Shown: piece after piece, positions 7,745 through 17,277 of the stretch
Layout: each line of letters opens with the position of its first letter
Position numbering within the stretch: the stretch's first letter is position 1
Origin: CAYWLQ01 sp964458775
Lineage (GTDB): Bacteria; Myxococcota_A; Polyangia; JAAYKL01
Length of the DNA: 64,000 bases
Direction: 5' to 3'
NCBI GenBank assembly: GCA_964458775.1
Contig: CAYWLQ010000002.1
Coordinates: forward strand, 1 to 64,000
Notes under the pieces: model-generated
Database searches by the model: none
Told to the model about the DNA's origin: nothing
The model's input: the letters and a program-made list of their open reading frames with translations, nothing else
Translations under genes and position numbers: made by a program

Positions 7745-9775
7745 ATGAGGATAAAAGAAACAAAATTTGAAATAATATCAGAATATAAACCCAAAGGTGA
7801 TCAACCTCAGGCCATAGATAAATTGGTACAAGGCATAGAAAACGACGAAAAACATCAAGTACTATTGGGAATCACAGGTTCAGGAAAGACTTTTACAATT
7901 GCAAATGTAATAGCGAGGGTAAATCGACCGACACTACTAATAGCACATAACAAAACATTGGCAGCACAACTGTTTGCTGAAATGACGGAACTTTTTCCGG
8001 ATAATGCTGTTGAGTATTTTGTAAGCTATTATGATTATTATCAACCTGAAGCATATGTGCCTACTACTGACACCTATATTGAAAAAGACTCTGCTATAAA
8101 TGACAAAATAGATAGGTTGAGACATTCAGCGACAAGAGCTCTATTATCAAGAAAAGATGTAATAGTAGTTGCATCGGTTTCATGCATTTACGGAATAGGA
8201 GCACAGGAAGACTATCAAAAGATGCTTATACCGGTTGAGGTAAAAGAAAATCTTGCAAGAGACCAACTAATGCGAAAACTTGTAGATGTTCAATATCAAA
8301 GAAATGATATGGATTTTGCGAGGGGTACCTTTAGAGTCAGAGGCGATGTGGTTGAGATTTTTCCGGTATATGAAGAGGAAAAAGCTATTCGTATTGAATT
8401 TTGGGGAGATGAAGTAGAAAGAATAAGTGAAATCGATCCTTTTAGAGGTAATGTATTGGAAAGAAAAGATAATGTAGTTCTTTTTCCAGGATCTCACTAT
8501 GTAACACCTAGAGATAAACAACTCACAGCAATGGAACGAATAAGGCAGGAACTTAGGGAACGTCTTCAAGAACTGGATAGAAACGGAAAATTGGTTGAAA
8601 AACAAAGATTAGCAGAAAGAACAATGCAAGATATGGAGATGCTTGAACAAACCGGTCATTGTAACGGAATAGAGAACTATTCAAGACATTTTGACGGCAG
8701 ACTTTCCGGAGAACCTCCTACCACTTTAATAGATTATTTTCCTAAAGATTTTCTAACGATAATAGATGAGAGTCATCAAACAATTCCTCAGATAGGTGCA
8801 ATGTACAAAGGGGACCACTCAAGAAAAAGTAATCTTGTTGAATACGGATTTAGGTTGCCTTCCGCAATGGATAATCGCCCGTTAAAATTTGAAGAATTTG
8901 AAAAACGAATAGGAAAAACAATATTTGTTTCAGCTACTCCTGCTGAATATGAGTTAGAAAAAGCAGCAGGCGCTGTTATTGAGCAGGTAATCAGACCTAC
9001 AGGTTTATTAGATCCGGAAACTGAGGTTAGACCTGCCGGAAATCAGGTAGATGATTTATTAGATGAGGTAAGAGAAAGAGTTGAGAAAAAACAGAGAGTT
9101 CTAATAACAACTCTAACTAAAAGAAGCGCAGAAGATTTAACAGAATATTATGCAGAATTAGGTATCAAGGTAAAATATCTTCACAGTGATGTAGATACAT
9201 TAGAAAGAATAGAAATAATTAGGGAATTAAGAAAAGGAACCTTTGATGTTTTGGTAGGAATAAACTTGTTAAGAGAAGGACTGGACATTCCGGAGGTATC
9301 TTTAGTTGCAATTTTTGATGCTGATAAGGAGGGTTTTCTTAGATCGACCAGATCACTCATTCAGATAATAGGAAGAGCAGCGAGAAACGCTGAAGGAAAG
9401 GTGATAATGTATGCAGACAAAATTACGGATTCGATGAGAAATGCTATAGAAATCACCGAAAGAAGACGAGAAAAGCAAACTATTTATAATGAATTAAACA
9501 ACATAACTCCAAAAACAATAAATAAGAAAATAGAATATTCTGTAAATATCGGTACTAAAATCGAATATCAAGAAGACCAAAGCATACAAGAAACAGCAAA
9601 TGAAATAGATATAACAAGTTTGAGAGAAGAAATGATAATGGCTGCAGAATCACTTGATTTTGAAAAAGCAGCTAAGATACGAGATAGATTGAGAAAATTG
9701 GTCGGACATACACAAATAATTTCTAACAAAGATAACAATCAAACAAAAAGAAGAACCAAGGGTAGAAAAAGATAA
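7745..9775 (+). CDS. uvrB: Excinuclease ABC subunit B (UvrB)
   Basis: The 676-residue damage-verification helicase of nucleotide excision repair. Visible features are Walker A in LGITGSGKTFT (about residue 40), the beta-hairpin region with YYDYYQPEAYVP, the DEAD-like IIDESH, motif VI QIIGRAARN, and a C-terminal UVR motif (about residues 628-655, SLREEMIMAAESLDFEKAAK) that binds UvrC/UvrA. The start ATG is preceded by AAAGGTGAG. Length is typical. Confidence 0.97.
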   Translation: MRIKETKFEIISEYKPKGDQPQAIDKLVQGIENDEKHQVLLGITGSGKTFTIANVIARVNRPTLLIAHNKTLAAQLFAEMTELFPDNAVEYFVSYYDYYQPEAYVPTTDTYIEKDSAINDKIDRLRHSATRALLSRKDVIVVASVSCIYGIGAQEDYQKMLIPVEVKENLARDQLMRKLVDVQYQRNDMDFARGTFRVRGDVVEIFPVYEEEKAIRIEFWGDEVERISEIDPFRGNVLERKDNVVLFPGSHYVTPRDKQLTAMERIRQELRERLQELDRNGKLVEKQRLAERTMQDMEMLEQTGHCNGIENYSRHFDGRLSGEPPTTLIDYFPKDFLTIIDESHQTIPQIGAMYKGDHSRKSNLVEYGFRLPSAMDNRPLKFEEFEKRIGKTIFVSATPAEYELEKAAGAVIEQVIRPTGLLDPETEVRPAGNQVDDLLDEVRERVEKKQRVLITTLTKRSAEDLTEYYAELGIKVKYLHSDVDTLERIEIIRELRKGTFDVLVGINLLREGLDIPEVSLVAIFDADKEGFLRSTRSLIQIIGRAARNAEGKVIMYADKITDSMRNAIEITERRREKQTIYNELNNITPKTINKKIEYSVNIGTKIEYQEDQSIQETANEIDITSLREEMIMAAESLDFEKAAKIRDRLRKLVGHTQIISNKDNNQTKRRTKGRKR

Positions 9776-9781
9776 AAACAG

Positions 9782-9854
<73 letters not shown>

Positions 9855-9869
9855 CCCAGACGGAAGCAC

Positions 9870-9899
9870 ACAGTATCTTCATGAATCAAAACTTGTCAA
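9870..9899 (-). promoter_or_regulatory. Probable promoter of tRNA-Phe
   Basis: Reading on the minus strand there is a perfect -35 TTGACA (9894-9899), an 18-base spacer and TACTGT (9870-9875) as a weak -10. The -10 ends 16 bases before the mature 5' end of the tRNA, a suitable distance. Confidence 0.5.
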
Positions 9900-10020
9900 T
9901 CAGCGAAATGAAAAATTTTTAAATGAAAAAATAAAAATAGGTCTGGTGTTGTATAGAAAAGGGGTCAATGATAATTTTAGGGAGAATATTTAAGAGAAGG
10001 ATAACCCTTAGAAAAAAGAA

Positions 10021-11694
10021 ATGATAAAATGCCAAAAATGCGGAACAGAATACACCGGAGCTGAAAGATTCTGTCCTAAAGACGGTGCAAGACTCGGAAC
10101 CGGTGAAATGCCGGCGGTAAAATTGCCTTCAATTCCGCCGGAAAAAGATCCTCTTATAAATAAAGTAATACAGGGAAGATATAAAGTTTTGGCACAAATC
10201 GGCGAAGGCGGGATGGGTGTTGTATATGTGGCAGAACATGTAGAAATAGAAAAAAAAGTAGCTTTAAAAGTTCTTAGAGATGATTTTTCGAAGAGACCGG
10301 AAGTTGTAGCAAGGTTTAGACAAGAAGCCAGATCTGCCGGGAAAATAGGAAATGCTCATATAGTGGATGTTACTGATTTTGGACAGCTTGACAACGGCGG
10401 CGTTTATTTTGTGATGGAGTATCTTCAGGGGAGAGGGCTGAACGAAGTAATAAGAAAAGAAAGAATTAATGTTAAAAGAGCGGCCAATATCGTTCTTCAG
10501 ATCGCTCAAGCCTTAAAAGCTGCACACAAATTGGGAATTGTACATAGAGATTTAAAACCAGAAAATATTTATTTAATAGAAAAAGACGAAGAAAAAGAAT
10601 ACGTAAAAATACTGGATTTTGGAATAGCAAAAATATCAGATAGAGATTCAGAAGGACAAAGATTAACAAAAACAGGGATGATATTCGGAACACCTGAATA
10701 TATGTCTCCTGAGCAGGCATCCGGAAAGCCTCTTGACAATAGAGTTGATATTTATGCTCTTGGATGCATCATGTTCGAAATGTTTACGGGAAGAGTACCT
10801 TTTGAGGGAGAAACTTTTATGGCTGTGCTGACTCAGCATATGTTTGAGCCGGTACCTAGAATTGAGTCAATATGCGACTCAGTAAAAGTTCCCGAAAGCG
10901 TTAAAGCTGTTGTCTATAAAGCGATGGCAAAAGAGATGGAAGATCGATACTCGGACATGATGGAATTGGCCGATGACTTAGAAAGAGCAATGGCGGATAT
11001 TGGAGATAAATGGAAAGAAAGATCAGAAGACAGAAATATTTCAAGTATTCGTAACAGAGAAACTGTGGAAACAGGATTTGAAAAAGAAATATTTGAGATA
11101 GGAAACGACAAATTAAAAGAAGAAAAAAAACGCATGCAAAATATTATTATGGCTATGATTCTAGTCATCTCTGTTTTGCTGGGCGTTGGAATTTATTTTG
11201 GAATGAATATTGAAAAAGATGTTAAAAATGCTGATATAGGAAATTCAAGGATAGAAGAAGAAATTGGAAAAGCGATAATAGAAAAAGAAACAGAAGAAAA
11301 AAATACAGAAATTAGAGATAGCGAACGTAAAGATAAGGACTCAGAAGAACAAAAGATACAATTAAATATTGAAGAAGATAAAGAAAAGATAATAAAGGTG
11401 GAAATAGAAACGGTGCCCAAGGATAGTACGATAATAATTGAAGGTATGGGACAAGTCTGTTCAGTTACACCATGTATAGTAGAAATGGAAGCAGGACGAC
11501 AATATGAGATAGAAGCGAATAACAGCGGAAATGAACAGAGAATTAGCTTTACACCGTCTGAAAACAATAGAGAATTAGAAATTAAGTTAGTAAGAAAAAC
11601 AAGAAAAAATATTAAAAAGAATAAATCTGTAAATGAAGTAAAAAAAGACAACGAAGACGGACTAAAAATACCTAACGTTTTTAAAATTCAATAA
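10021..11694 (+). CDS. Zinc-ribbon Ser/Thr protein kinase with TM helix and PEGA-like domain
   Basis: A 557-residue membrane Ser/Thr kinase. An N-terminal zinc ribbon (C-x2-C ... C, residues 4-20) precedes a complete Hanks-type kinase domain (about 53-315) with GEGGMGVVY, catalytic VALK lysine, HRDLKPEN, DFG, and GTPEYMSPEQ. A transmembrane helix lies at about 372-395, then a charged Glu/Lys-rich linker, and a PEGA-like beta domain (about 460-535) with a Cys pair (VCSVTPC). The catalytic core is inside and the PEGA-like part outside the inner membrane, by analogy with this common myxobacterial layout. Upstream GAAGG is about 20 bases away, so the start has only a weak ribosome site. It converges with the next gene with only two bases between stop codons. 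Confidence 0.9.
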   Translation: MIKCQKCGTEYTGAERFCPKDGARLGTGEMPAVKLPSIPPEKDPLINKVIQGRYKVLAQIGEGGMGVVYVAEHVEIEKKVALKVLRDDFSKRPEVVARFRQEARSAGKIGNAHIVDVTDFGQLDNGGVYFVMEYLQGRGLNEVIRKERINVKRAANIVLQIAQALKAAHKLGIVHRDLKPENIYLIEKDEEKEYVKILDFGIAKISDRDSEGQRLTKTGMIFGTPEYMSPEQASGKPLDNRVDIYALGCIMFEMFTGRVPFEGETFMAVLTQHMFEPVPRIESICDSVKVPESVKAVVYKAMAKEMEDRYSDMMELADDLERAMADIGDKWKERSEDRNISSIRNRETVETGFEKEIFEIGNDKLKEEKKRMQNIIMAMILVISVLLGVGIYFGMNIEKDVKNADIGNSRIEEEIGKAIIEKETEEKNTEIRDSERKDKDSEEQKIQLNIEEDKEKIIKVEIETVPKDSTIIIEGMGQVCSVTPCIVEMEAGRQYEIEANNSGNEQRISFTPSENNRELEIKLVRKTRKNIKKNKSVNEVKKDNEDGLKIPNVFKIQ

Positions 11695-11696
11695 AA

Positions 11697-14048
11697 TCAT
11701 AAACAATTTAGGGATGTATATATTTGTTTCTGTAGATCGCGTATAGATTCGCTGTCAGAGGAAAGAATTAGTGCATGGTTAATGTAGAAGGAAGCCAAAT
11801 TTAAATCACCCGCTTTTAGTAGAAGACGAGATAAAGTCTCAAGATTAGAAGAATCAGAAAAATGAGAAAGAGAAAGTGCTTTGTAAGAAATATCAATACC
11901 TTCTGAAAGAATATTTGATAAAGGTTTATCCATTATAGAAACAAAATAAGAAAATAAAAAATGAGCCTCAATGTTGTCAGGGTAAGAAGAAACTGCATTG
12001 CGCAAAAGATCAAGGGATTCATAAACCATACCTGAATAAAACAAAAGCTCTGCTTTAAAAAGTAGTAAGTCAACTGAGTCATGAAGATTGGGTGACAAAT
12101 TTTTTAGTAGAAGTTCAGCTTGTTCAACTTTGTTTAAACGAATAAGGCATTTCAATTCGAAATGATCAAGTAGATAAGTATTTTCAATAGATGAAGTTTC
12201 TTTTCTTAGATTATTGATTTCACTAAGAGCGGTTTCGAAAGACTGATCATTAATAAGAAGTTCAATTCTCATAAGTTTTATATGAAGAGATCTTGATGAT
12301 TCAGGAATGTTTTCATCCAAAATTGATAGTGCCTTTTTATAATTGCCGCGACTTGAAAGAACGACAGCATTAAATGGTGAAATTTCCATAAGATTCTTTT
12401 CGAAACCTAGCGGTTTTGCAAGAGAAAGAATCTCGCCGTTATTTGAGGCCTCTAATAAATTGAATGATATACCGGTAAAGGTTTTCCACATAAAATCTGA
12501 AAGTCGATCTCGAACCTGGTGAAAATGTGATGCACCGCGACCAAGAGGTACGTAAAGAGCACCAGGACGAAAAGTAAGTCTAGATGGATCAATAGCCTGC
12601 CATGAAGATCCGTCCCAATAGGAGTTCCACATGTGATAGGCCCAAAGTCCTCCATAAGTTAGAAGCATTCCTGTGATCAAACGAGTAGGGATTTTATTTG
12701 CTCTCATCAAAGAAGCAAACAGAACAGCGTGTTCTGTGCAATCACCTGAACCGCTATCAAGAGCGGAAACAGCATCAAACATTGAAAATGTGTGACGTTT
12801 GTCGGGAAGAAGGGTGCTGGTATATTGCATAATATAAGCAGCAGCTTGATTTGGGTCAGACCAGATCTTTGAAGAATTCTTTTGAAGAGATACCCTTGCT
12901 ATAACAGAAGTAGCATTAAGCTGACGAACAGAATCAAGACGACCGGATTTTCCGCCTGATTTTAAATAGGCCAGAGCCTGAACAATTTTTGGATCTTTGG
13001 GAAGAATATACATTGAAGAAGTAAGGTCATCATCAATCGGAGGTTCATTTTTATCCGGGGAACCTGCGTGAACTCGAAGAATAATACGATTGTTTGAAAC
13101 ACGTTCAACGGTTTGATTGAGTGAATCTGAAAGCATATCCAAATTATCGAGTCGACTGGGAGAAGAAATGAGCTCATAGACAGCAGAAGAAGCAATATTT
13201 GGATCATAAATATAGGCGTTTGAACGCAGACCTACAAGCAACTCAGAAGTTTCAGAAGAAAAAGATAAATGACCGAGCAATCGATATCGTGTTTCGTGAA
13301 ATTCCGGGTATTCTTCAGCATAGAGAATACCATCAGTCGAAAAGAAAAACCTGCTTAGCAAAATATCAGAATTATTTTTCAAAACATCAATCCAAAAGCC
13401 GTTAATACGTTGACCCTCAATAGAGACGGTATCAGATTTTGGAGGAAGTGCCCGTAATTGCGAGGGAGAATTTAGTTGGCCGTCAAGAAAAGAAAAAACA
13501 AGAGGATCAGATGCGGTTAAAAAGTAAGTTTTTAAATACTCAGGAAGGAAATTACCAAAAATTTCGTTTCCTGATAATTCAATTGAATCTTGTTTTAAAT
13601 CTTTAGGAGGCGCGTATGAAGAAGATGAAAAAATGAGTCTGTTATAAGAGTTATTATCCGAATTACTTATCTGAACAACATGAGTAGCGATTTGATCTTT
13701 TTTAACAAAAGATGAAAAGTTTAGACGTCCGGAAACCAAGTCGGTAATTTCACGACGAACAAAAATGTTCTGAAACATTACAGATCCCAATTTAACGTTT
13801 TTAACAGAATGAGAAAGAATAGTACGTTGTTTTTTGTTATCATTGGAATCGATTATTTCAGTGCGAACCTCTCTTCCTACATCTGCTCCGTCTATGTGTA
13901 TGGAAAAGACAGCATGAGAAGAAGAAGATAAACAAGACTGTGCAGAATTATCGGAAATGATAGGAGAATCTACCGGAATATGAATAGTGGGAGAAGGAGA
14001 TCGGCAAGAAAAACAAAATAAAATATAAAAAACGAAAAAAGATCTCAT
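11697..14048 (-). CDS. Transglutaminase-like lipoprotein with TPR tail
   Basis: A 783-residue envelope protein. I choose the ATG at 14048 (GGAG 5 bases upstream) over an in-frame TTG at 14063; this leaves a signal peptide ending FCFSC, a lipobox-like site. A long N-terminal beta-rich region is followed by a transglutaminase-like core with a Cys-His-Asp triad: Cys in SGSGDCTEHA (about residue 434), His in WAYHMWNSYW (about 473), Asp in WQAIDPSR (about 486). The C-terminal third is helical and repetitive with TPR-like spacing. It lies just downstream of uppS-cdsA on the same strand, 26 bases after cdsA, suggesting an envelope job, perhaps protein crosslinking or peptide cleavage. Substrate unknown. 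Confidence 0.8.
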   Translation of the reverse strand: MRSFFVFYILFCFSCRSPSPTIHIPVDSPIISDNSAQSCLSSSSHAVFSIHIDGADVGREVRTEIIDSNDNKKQRTILSHSVKNVKLGSVMFQNIFVRREITDLVSGRLNFSSFVKKDQIATHVVQISNSDNNSYNRLIFSSSSYAPPKDLKQDSIELSGNEIFGNFLPEYLKTYFLTASDPLVFSFLDGQLNSPSQLRALPPKSDTVSIEGQRINGFWIDVLKNNSDILLSRFFFSTDGILYAEEYPEFHETRYRLLGHLSFSSETSELLVGLRSNAYIYDPNIASSAVYELISSPSRLDNLDMLSDSLNQTVERVSNNRIILRVHAGSPDKNEPPIDDDLTSSMYILPKDPKIVQALAYLKSGGKSGRLDSVRQLNATSVIARVSLQKNSSKIWSDPNQAAAYIMQYTSTLLPDKRHTFSMFDAVSALDSGSGDCTEHAVLFASLMRANKIPTRLITGMLLTYGGLWAYHMWNSYWDGSSWQAIDPSRLTFRPGALYVPLGRGASHFHQVRDRLSDFMWKTFTGISFNLLEASNNGEILSLAKPLGFEKNLMEISPFNAVVLSSRGNYKKALSILDENIPESSRSLHIKLMRIELLINDQSFETALSEINNLRKETSSIENTYLLDHFELKCLIRLNKVEQAELLLKNLSPNLHDSVDLLLFKAELLFYSGMVYESLDLLRNAVSSYPDNIEAHFLFSYFVSIMDKPLSNILSEGIDISYKALSLSHFSDSSNLETLSRLLLKAGDLNLASFYINHALILSSDSESIRDLQKQIYTSLNCL

Positions 14049-14074
14049 AAAGACTCCAATCAAGAGGGCTCAAA

Positions 14075-14890
14075 TCAAAAAGTAAAGAAGAAATAGACAA
14101 TAGGTGCTCCAAAAAGAAGAGCGTCTATTCTATCCAAAATACCTCCATGACCTGGAATTATTTTTCCGGAATCCTTAACTCCAAAACCTCTTTTTAAGAA
14201 TGATTCAGATAGGTCTCCCAATTGACAGAACACACTGAGAAGAAAAGAAAAAATAAGGGTGGAAGCAAAAGAAAAAGAAGGAAAAAGAAAATGACGAGCT
14301 AAAAGAATAAAAAAACAGGTTGAAAAAAAGCCGCCCAAAGCACCTTCCCATGTCTTTTTGGGGCTTAATTTCGGGGCAAGAAGATGTTTGCCAAAAAAGC
14401 GTCCGAAAGCATATGCCCCGGTATCACCGATAAAAGTTCCAAGCATAAGTAAAAAAACAATATTTCTAGAAGAAGAAAAAGAAGAGGGAGAAACACCGAT
14501 AAGACCTATAAAACCCATCAGAACGCCGATATAGAAAACTGAAAAAAACGAAGATGAAAGAATAGGAACGAGATTAGCAGCAGTAAAGTTCAAAAATATA
14601 AAGGAAAAAAAAATGGAAGTAACAATGAAAGGAAGAGCAAAAACTATAATACGACTATCAAAATGAAAATAAGAAATAGAAAAAGTTAGAAAAGAACAAA
14701 GAAGTGAAGAAAACAAAATAGAAAATTTATGAGAACGATCAATTGAGATTGAGCAAAGCTCAAAACATGCAAGACCGGAAATAAGTGATATTGAAAGTAT
14801 AAAAATTAAATTGGAAGAAAAATAGACAATAGAAAGTACAACAGGAATCAAAAAGGCAGCCGACAGGATTCTTTTTGAAAGATTGGACAT
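14075..14890 (-). CDS. cdsA: Phosphatidate cytidylyltransferase (CDP-diglyceride synthase)
   Basis: An integral membrane enzyme that makes CDP-diacylglycerol from CTP and phosphatidate. Several hydrophobic helices fill the N-terminal half. The family signature is at the C-terminal side: GDTGAYAFGRFFGKH, SPKKTWEGALGG, and GDLSESFLKRGFGVKDSG followed by PGHGGILDRIDAL. I take the ATG at 14890, one base after the uppS stop; an in-frame TTG at 14899 would overlap uppS. The uppS-cdsA order is conserved in many bacteria. Confidence 0.93.
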   Translation of the reverse strand: MSNLSKRILSAAFLIPVVLSIVYFSSNLIFILSISLISGLACFELCSISIDRSHKFSILFSSLLCSFLTFSISYFHFDSRIIVFALPFIVTSIFFSFIFLNFTAANLVPILSSSFFSVFYIGVLMGFIGLIGVSPSSFSSSRNIVFLLMLGTFIGDTGAYAFGRFFGKHLLAPKLSPKKTWEGALGGFFSTCFFILLARHFLFPSFSFASTLIFSFLLSVFCQLGDLSESFLKRGFGVKDSGKIIPGHGGILDRIDALLFGAPIVYFFFTF

Positions 14891-14891
14891 G

Positions 14892-15608
14892 TCAAACAAA
14901 ACCGAAACGGCGATTTCGACTATTAAAGACGGCTAGTGCTTCGTCAAGAGCTGATTCGTCAAAATCAGGCCAGAATAGGTTTGAAAAATAAAACTCTGTG
15001 TATGCAATATTCCACAAAAAGAAATTTGAAATTCTTTGTTCACCGGAAGTGCGGATAAGAAAATCAACCGGACCAATTTCAGATGACCACATAAAACGGT
15101 CAACTATTGAATCATCAATATCATCCGGAGACAATTCACCCGATAAAACAACCGATGAAAGTCGTTTAGCAGCAGACACAATTTCTTCTCTGCCTCCATA
15201 AGAAAGACAAAGACATAGAACCATATCGTTATTACAGGAAGAATCAGAAATTAGTTCGTCTAAAACCTTTCTTACAAATGAAGGAAGACGATCGAGTTCT
15301 CCCACTGCCGTCAGCCGAATACCGTTGTTCATTATTGTAGGACGTTCGGAAACGAGACGAGAAGCTAGAAGTTGCATCAACGCATTTACTTCAAAAGAAG
15401 GTCTATTCCAATTTTGAGAAGAAAAAGCATAGAGTGAGAGATATTTAATTCCGCGTTTTCTGCAAGAAGTAACAATTCTTCTAACAGAATCAGCGCCCTT
15501 TTTGTGACCTGCAACACGTGGAAGCCCACGAGACTGAGCCCAACGACCGTTGCCGTCCATAATAATTGCAAGATGTCGAGGAGAATTAGAAAAAGTTGAA
15601 TCGGTCAT
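14892..15608 (-). CDS. uppS: Undecaprenyl diphosphate synthase (cis-prenyltransferase)
   Basis: A 238-residue cis-prenyltransferase that makes the C55 carrier lipid for cell wall and O-antigen synthesis. Family blocks are IIMDGNGRWAQSRG with the catalytic Asp, the KRGIKYLSLYAFSSQNWNRP block, and the C-terminal DFLIRTSGEQRISNF with WPDF. The open frame extends upstream to 15698, but the ATG at 15608 has GAGGTG 9 bases before it and gives the family's usual start. Confidence 0.95.
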   Translation of the reverse strand: MTDSTFSNSPRHLAIIMDGNGRWAQSRGLPRVAGHKKGADSVRRIVTSCRKRGIKYLSLYAFSSQNWNRPSFEVNALMQLLASRLVSERPTIMNNGIRLTAVGELDRLPSFVRKVLDELISDSSCNNDMVLCLCLSYGGREEIVSAAKRLSSVVLSGELSPDDIDDSIVDRFMWSSEIGPVDFLIRTSGEQRISNFFLWNIAYTEFYFSNLFWPDFDESALDEALAVFNSRNRRFGFV

Positions 15609-15796
15609 TTCAACGAACACCTCTATCACAATGACTGTATATTCAGCAAGATGAAGAGAAAAATAGATTAGGATCTGCATGTGTGAAATACAAATCAACC
15701 AACAAGCAAAAAAAACAAACCCATACTCTACACCTATTTGCCCAATTTACTGCATTTTGAGATGAAAACTATCTAGTACTTTTTGGAAGTCATAGA

Positions 15797-16450
15797 TTAT
15801 TCTATTATATCAAGAACATCAGTGAGGTTTTTTGAGTATATTTCTTTTTTGCAAATATTTCTTAATGCATCACTCTTGCAATTAAAAGCAATTGAAAGAC
15901 CGGCCGCTTGAGCGATCCATACATCGTTTTCATTGTCTCCAATAAATACCGCTTGCTCAATTGATATTCCTTCCTTCTGTGCAAGGTGTTTTAGTCCTTC
16001 CGCTTTGCCTTTTAGATCAAAGGGAGTAGGTTCTCCTCCGGATATCAATCCTTCAGAATTAAAAAAAATACGATTTATCAATATGTGATCAAAATATTCA
16101 AATCCAAAAAGGTGATCAACTACAATATCCAAACTTCCTGAAACAACAGCCAAGATGTGACCGCGACGTCTAAGTTCTGAAAGGGTTTGAAAAGCTCCGC
16201 ACATGGGTTTAAGCTTGTTTAGCACACAACGAATGCGGTACTCAGTAGCACCGGCTTCGTGTAAAAGCATGAGATCATTAGTAAACCACTCGGAATATGT
16301 TATAACACCGGAAAAATAGTCATCATAAGCTTTTTGCCGACGAATTGAATCTGTTTCAAAAGTCTCATGAAGAGTTTTCCAAATGTAAACAGTGTCATCA
16401 ACCAATGTTCCGTCAAGATCAAAGCATATCAACGGATAGCGAAGCTTCAT
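15797..16450 (-). CDS. HAD-superfamily phosphatase, SerB-like
   Basis: A 217-residue haloacid-dehalogenase-fold phosphohydrolase. Motif I is CFDLDGTLVDD (nucleophile and acid Asp), motif II is VVSGS, and motif IV is GDNENDV; a helical cap lies between motifs I and II. The motifs resemble phosphoserine phosphatase (SerB), but overall similarity is not enough to fix the substrate. The serine pathway genes serA and serC are elsewhere in the window (36.5-38.5 kb) without a serB beside them, so a SerB role is possible. ATG at 16450 is preferred to TTG at 16456. Confidence 0.8.
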   Translation of the reverse strand: MKLRYPLICFDLDGTLVDDTVYIWKTLHETFETDSIRRQKAYDDYFSGVITYSEWFTNDLMLLHEAGATEYRIRCVLNKLKPMCGAFQTLSELRRRGHILAVVSGSLDIVVDHLFGFEYFDHILINRIFFNSEGLISGGEPTPFDLKGKAEGLKHLAQKEGISIEQAVFIGDNENDVWIAQAAGLSIAFNCKSDALRNICKKEIYSKNLTDVLDIIE

Positions 16451-16542
16451 TATCAAAAATACTTTCTCTTATTCAGTCTAACTTAAACCTTAATAGCAAA
16501 AGTTGTTACTAAGGTGTTATTTAGAAAGTATTACTAATAGAT

Positions 16543-16558
16543 TTTTCAAATTTGAAAA
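16543..16558. promoter_or_regulatory. 16-bp perfect palindrome upstream of the HAD phosphatase
   Basis: TTTTCAAATTTGAAAA is a perfect 16-bp inverted repeat about 93 bases upstream of the phosphatase start. It may be an operator for a dimeric regulator, but AT-rich palindromes occur by chance. Confidence 0.25.
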
Positions 16559-16674
16559 GCAAGATCTACAAATATTTAATAGTCTTCTATGTTTCGATTG
16601 TAACTTCTCAAAAATATTTTCTAAAAACAAATATTACATTTAACCTTCTATAGACATTAAAGCATAAAATAAGT

Positions 16675-16706
16675 TGCCGTCCTTCCTCAAAAGAAGAAGG
16701 ACGGCA
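16675..16706. other. Strong hairpin, 11-bp stem
   Basis: A GC-rich perfect stem TGCCGTCCTTC (16675-16685) / GAAGGACGGCA (16696-16706) with a 10-base loop, standing out in an AT-rich intergenic region. No T-run follows on either strand, so it is not a classical terminator; it may be part of an RNA or a remnant element. Confidence 0.5.
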
Positions 16707-16751
16707 GTTAAGCAAGAAAAAGGAGAAGGAAAAGGGAACACAAAAAAATTA

Positions 16752-17008
16752 CGCAACTAGTGGCGAAAGCGCACATGACTTACATAAAAAGATCAAAAGA
16801 GAATAAACAACCTCAAAAACAACACGAACATGATTCGAACTCAATCAGTGTTTCAACAGGGCTCAAAAGAAAAATAGCTGTATTATAATGTTCAAAACGA
16901 CTATTGCCCCATCTTGATGAACATTATTGCAAAGATCATTAACCGCATTTTCCACAACAACTTCAATCGGTACATCAGCATTAGATTTTTGCTTCCGCAC
17001 TAGTTGCG
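16752..17008. repeat. Pair of 11-bp inverted repeats bounding a 257-bp segment
   Basis: CGCAACTAGTG (16752-16762) recurs in inverted orientation as CACTAGTTGCG (16998-17008). Inward similarity continues imperfectly for about ten more bases (GGCGAAAGC against CGGAAGC). Flanking bases do not match, so the repeat boundary is sharp, as in the ends of a small mobile element, but I see no target duplication. Confidence 0.35.
16813..17000 (-). pseudogene. Possible decayed small gene, one frameshift
   Basis: On the minus strand a GTG at 17000 opens a 45-codon frame (stop at 16863) that reads like protein (for example ADVPIEVVVENAVNDLC). A second frame, overlapping its end, reads WGNSRFEHYNTAIFLLSPV and then a Cys-rich end, stopping at 16813. 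Joining the two by a single frameshift gives a continuous product of about 60 residues. I do not recognise it. It lies within the inverted-repeat pair, so a relic of a mobile element is possible. Confidence 0.25.
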
Positions 17009-17244
17009 CAGCGCATGCTATGGCAATGCATATTTAGTGCCAAAGCCATAGAATGCTATTGCTGATTTTTCTGAATACTGATATCATTGATATATTTAGG
17101 GCTTAGGCAATATAAAATTGGAAATTACAACTTTTCATGATCATTCAATTAATGCTTTTCTATATTTATTGAGTTCGTGAACGACATAAGAAATTTCATC
17201 TACGAAACAGCAGTTATGATTTTACTGAAACATATTGGGGGCGG

Positions 17245-17277
17245 ACAAATTTTTGTAATCGTAAATTTGTTTTTTTT
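17245..17277 (+). terminator. Intrinsic terminator with no upstream gene (possible attenuator or sRNA end)
   Basis: ACAAATTT (17245-17252) pairs with AAATTTGT (17263-17270) across a 10-base loop, followed by seven T (17271-17277). It faces the plus strand and ends 27 bases before the PLD-family gene, while no plus-strand gene precedes it for 5 kb. It could end a small RNA from the gap or act as a leader attenuator for the downstream gene. Confidence 0.55.

Noticed and set aside
11193..11651. Antisense ORF of 152 codons inside the kinase gene
   Set aside because: Low-complexity Ser/Phe/Ile-rich shadow of the Glu/Lys-rich linker on the coding strand, with no ribosome site.
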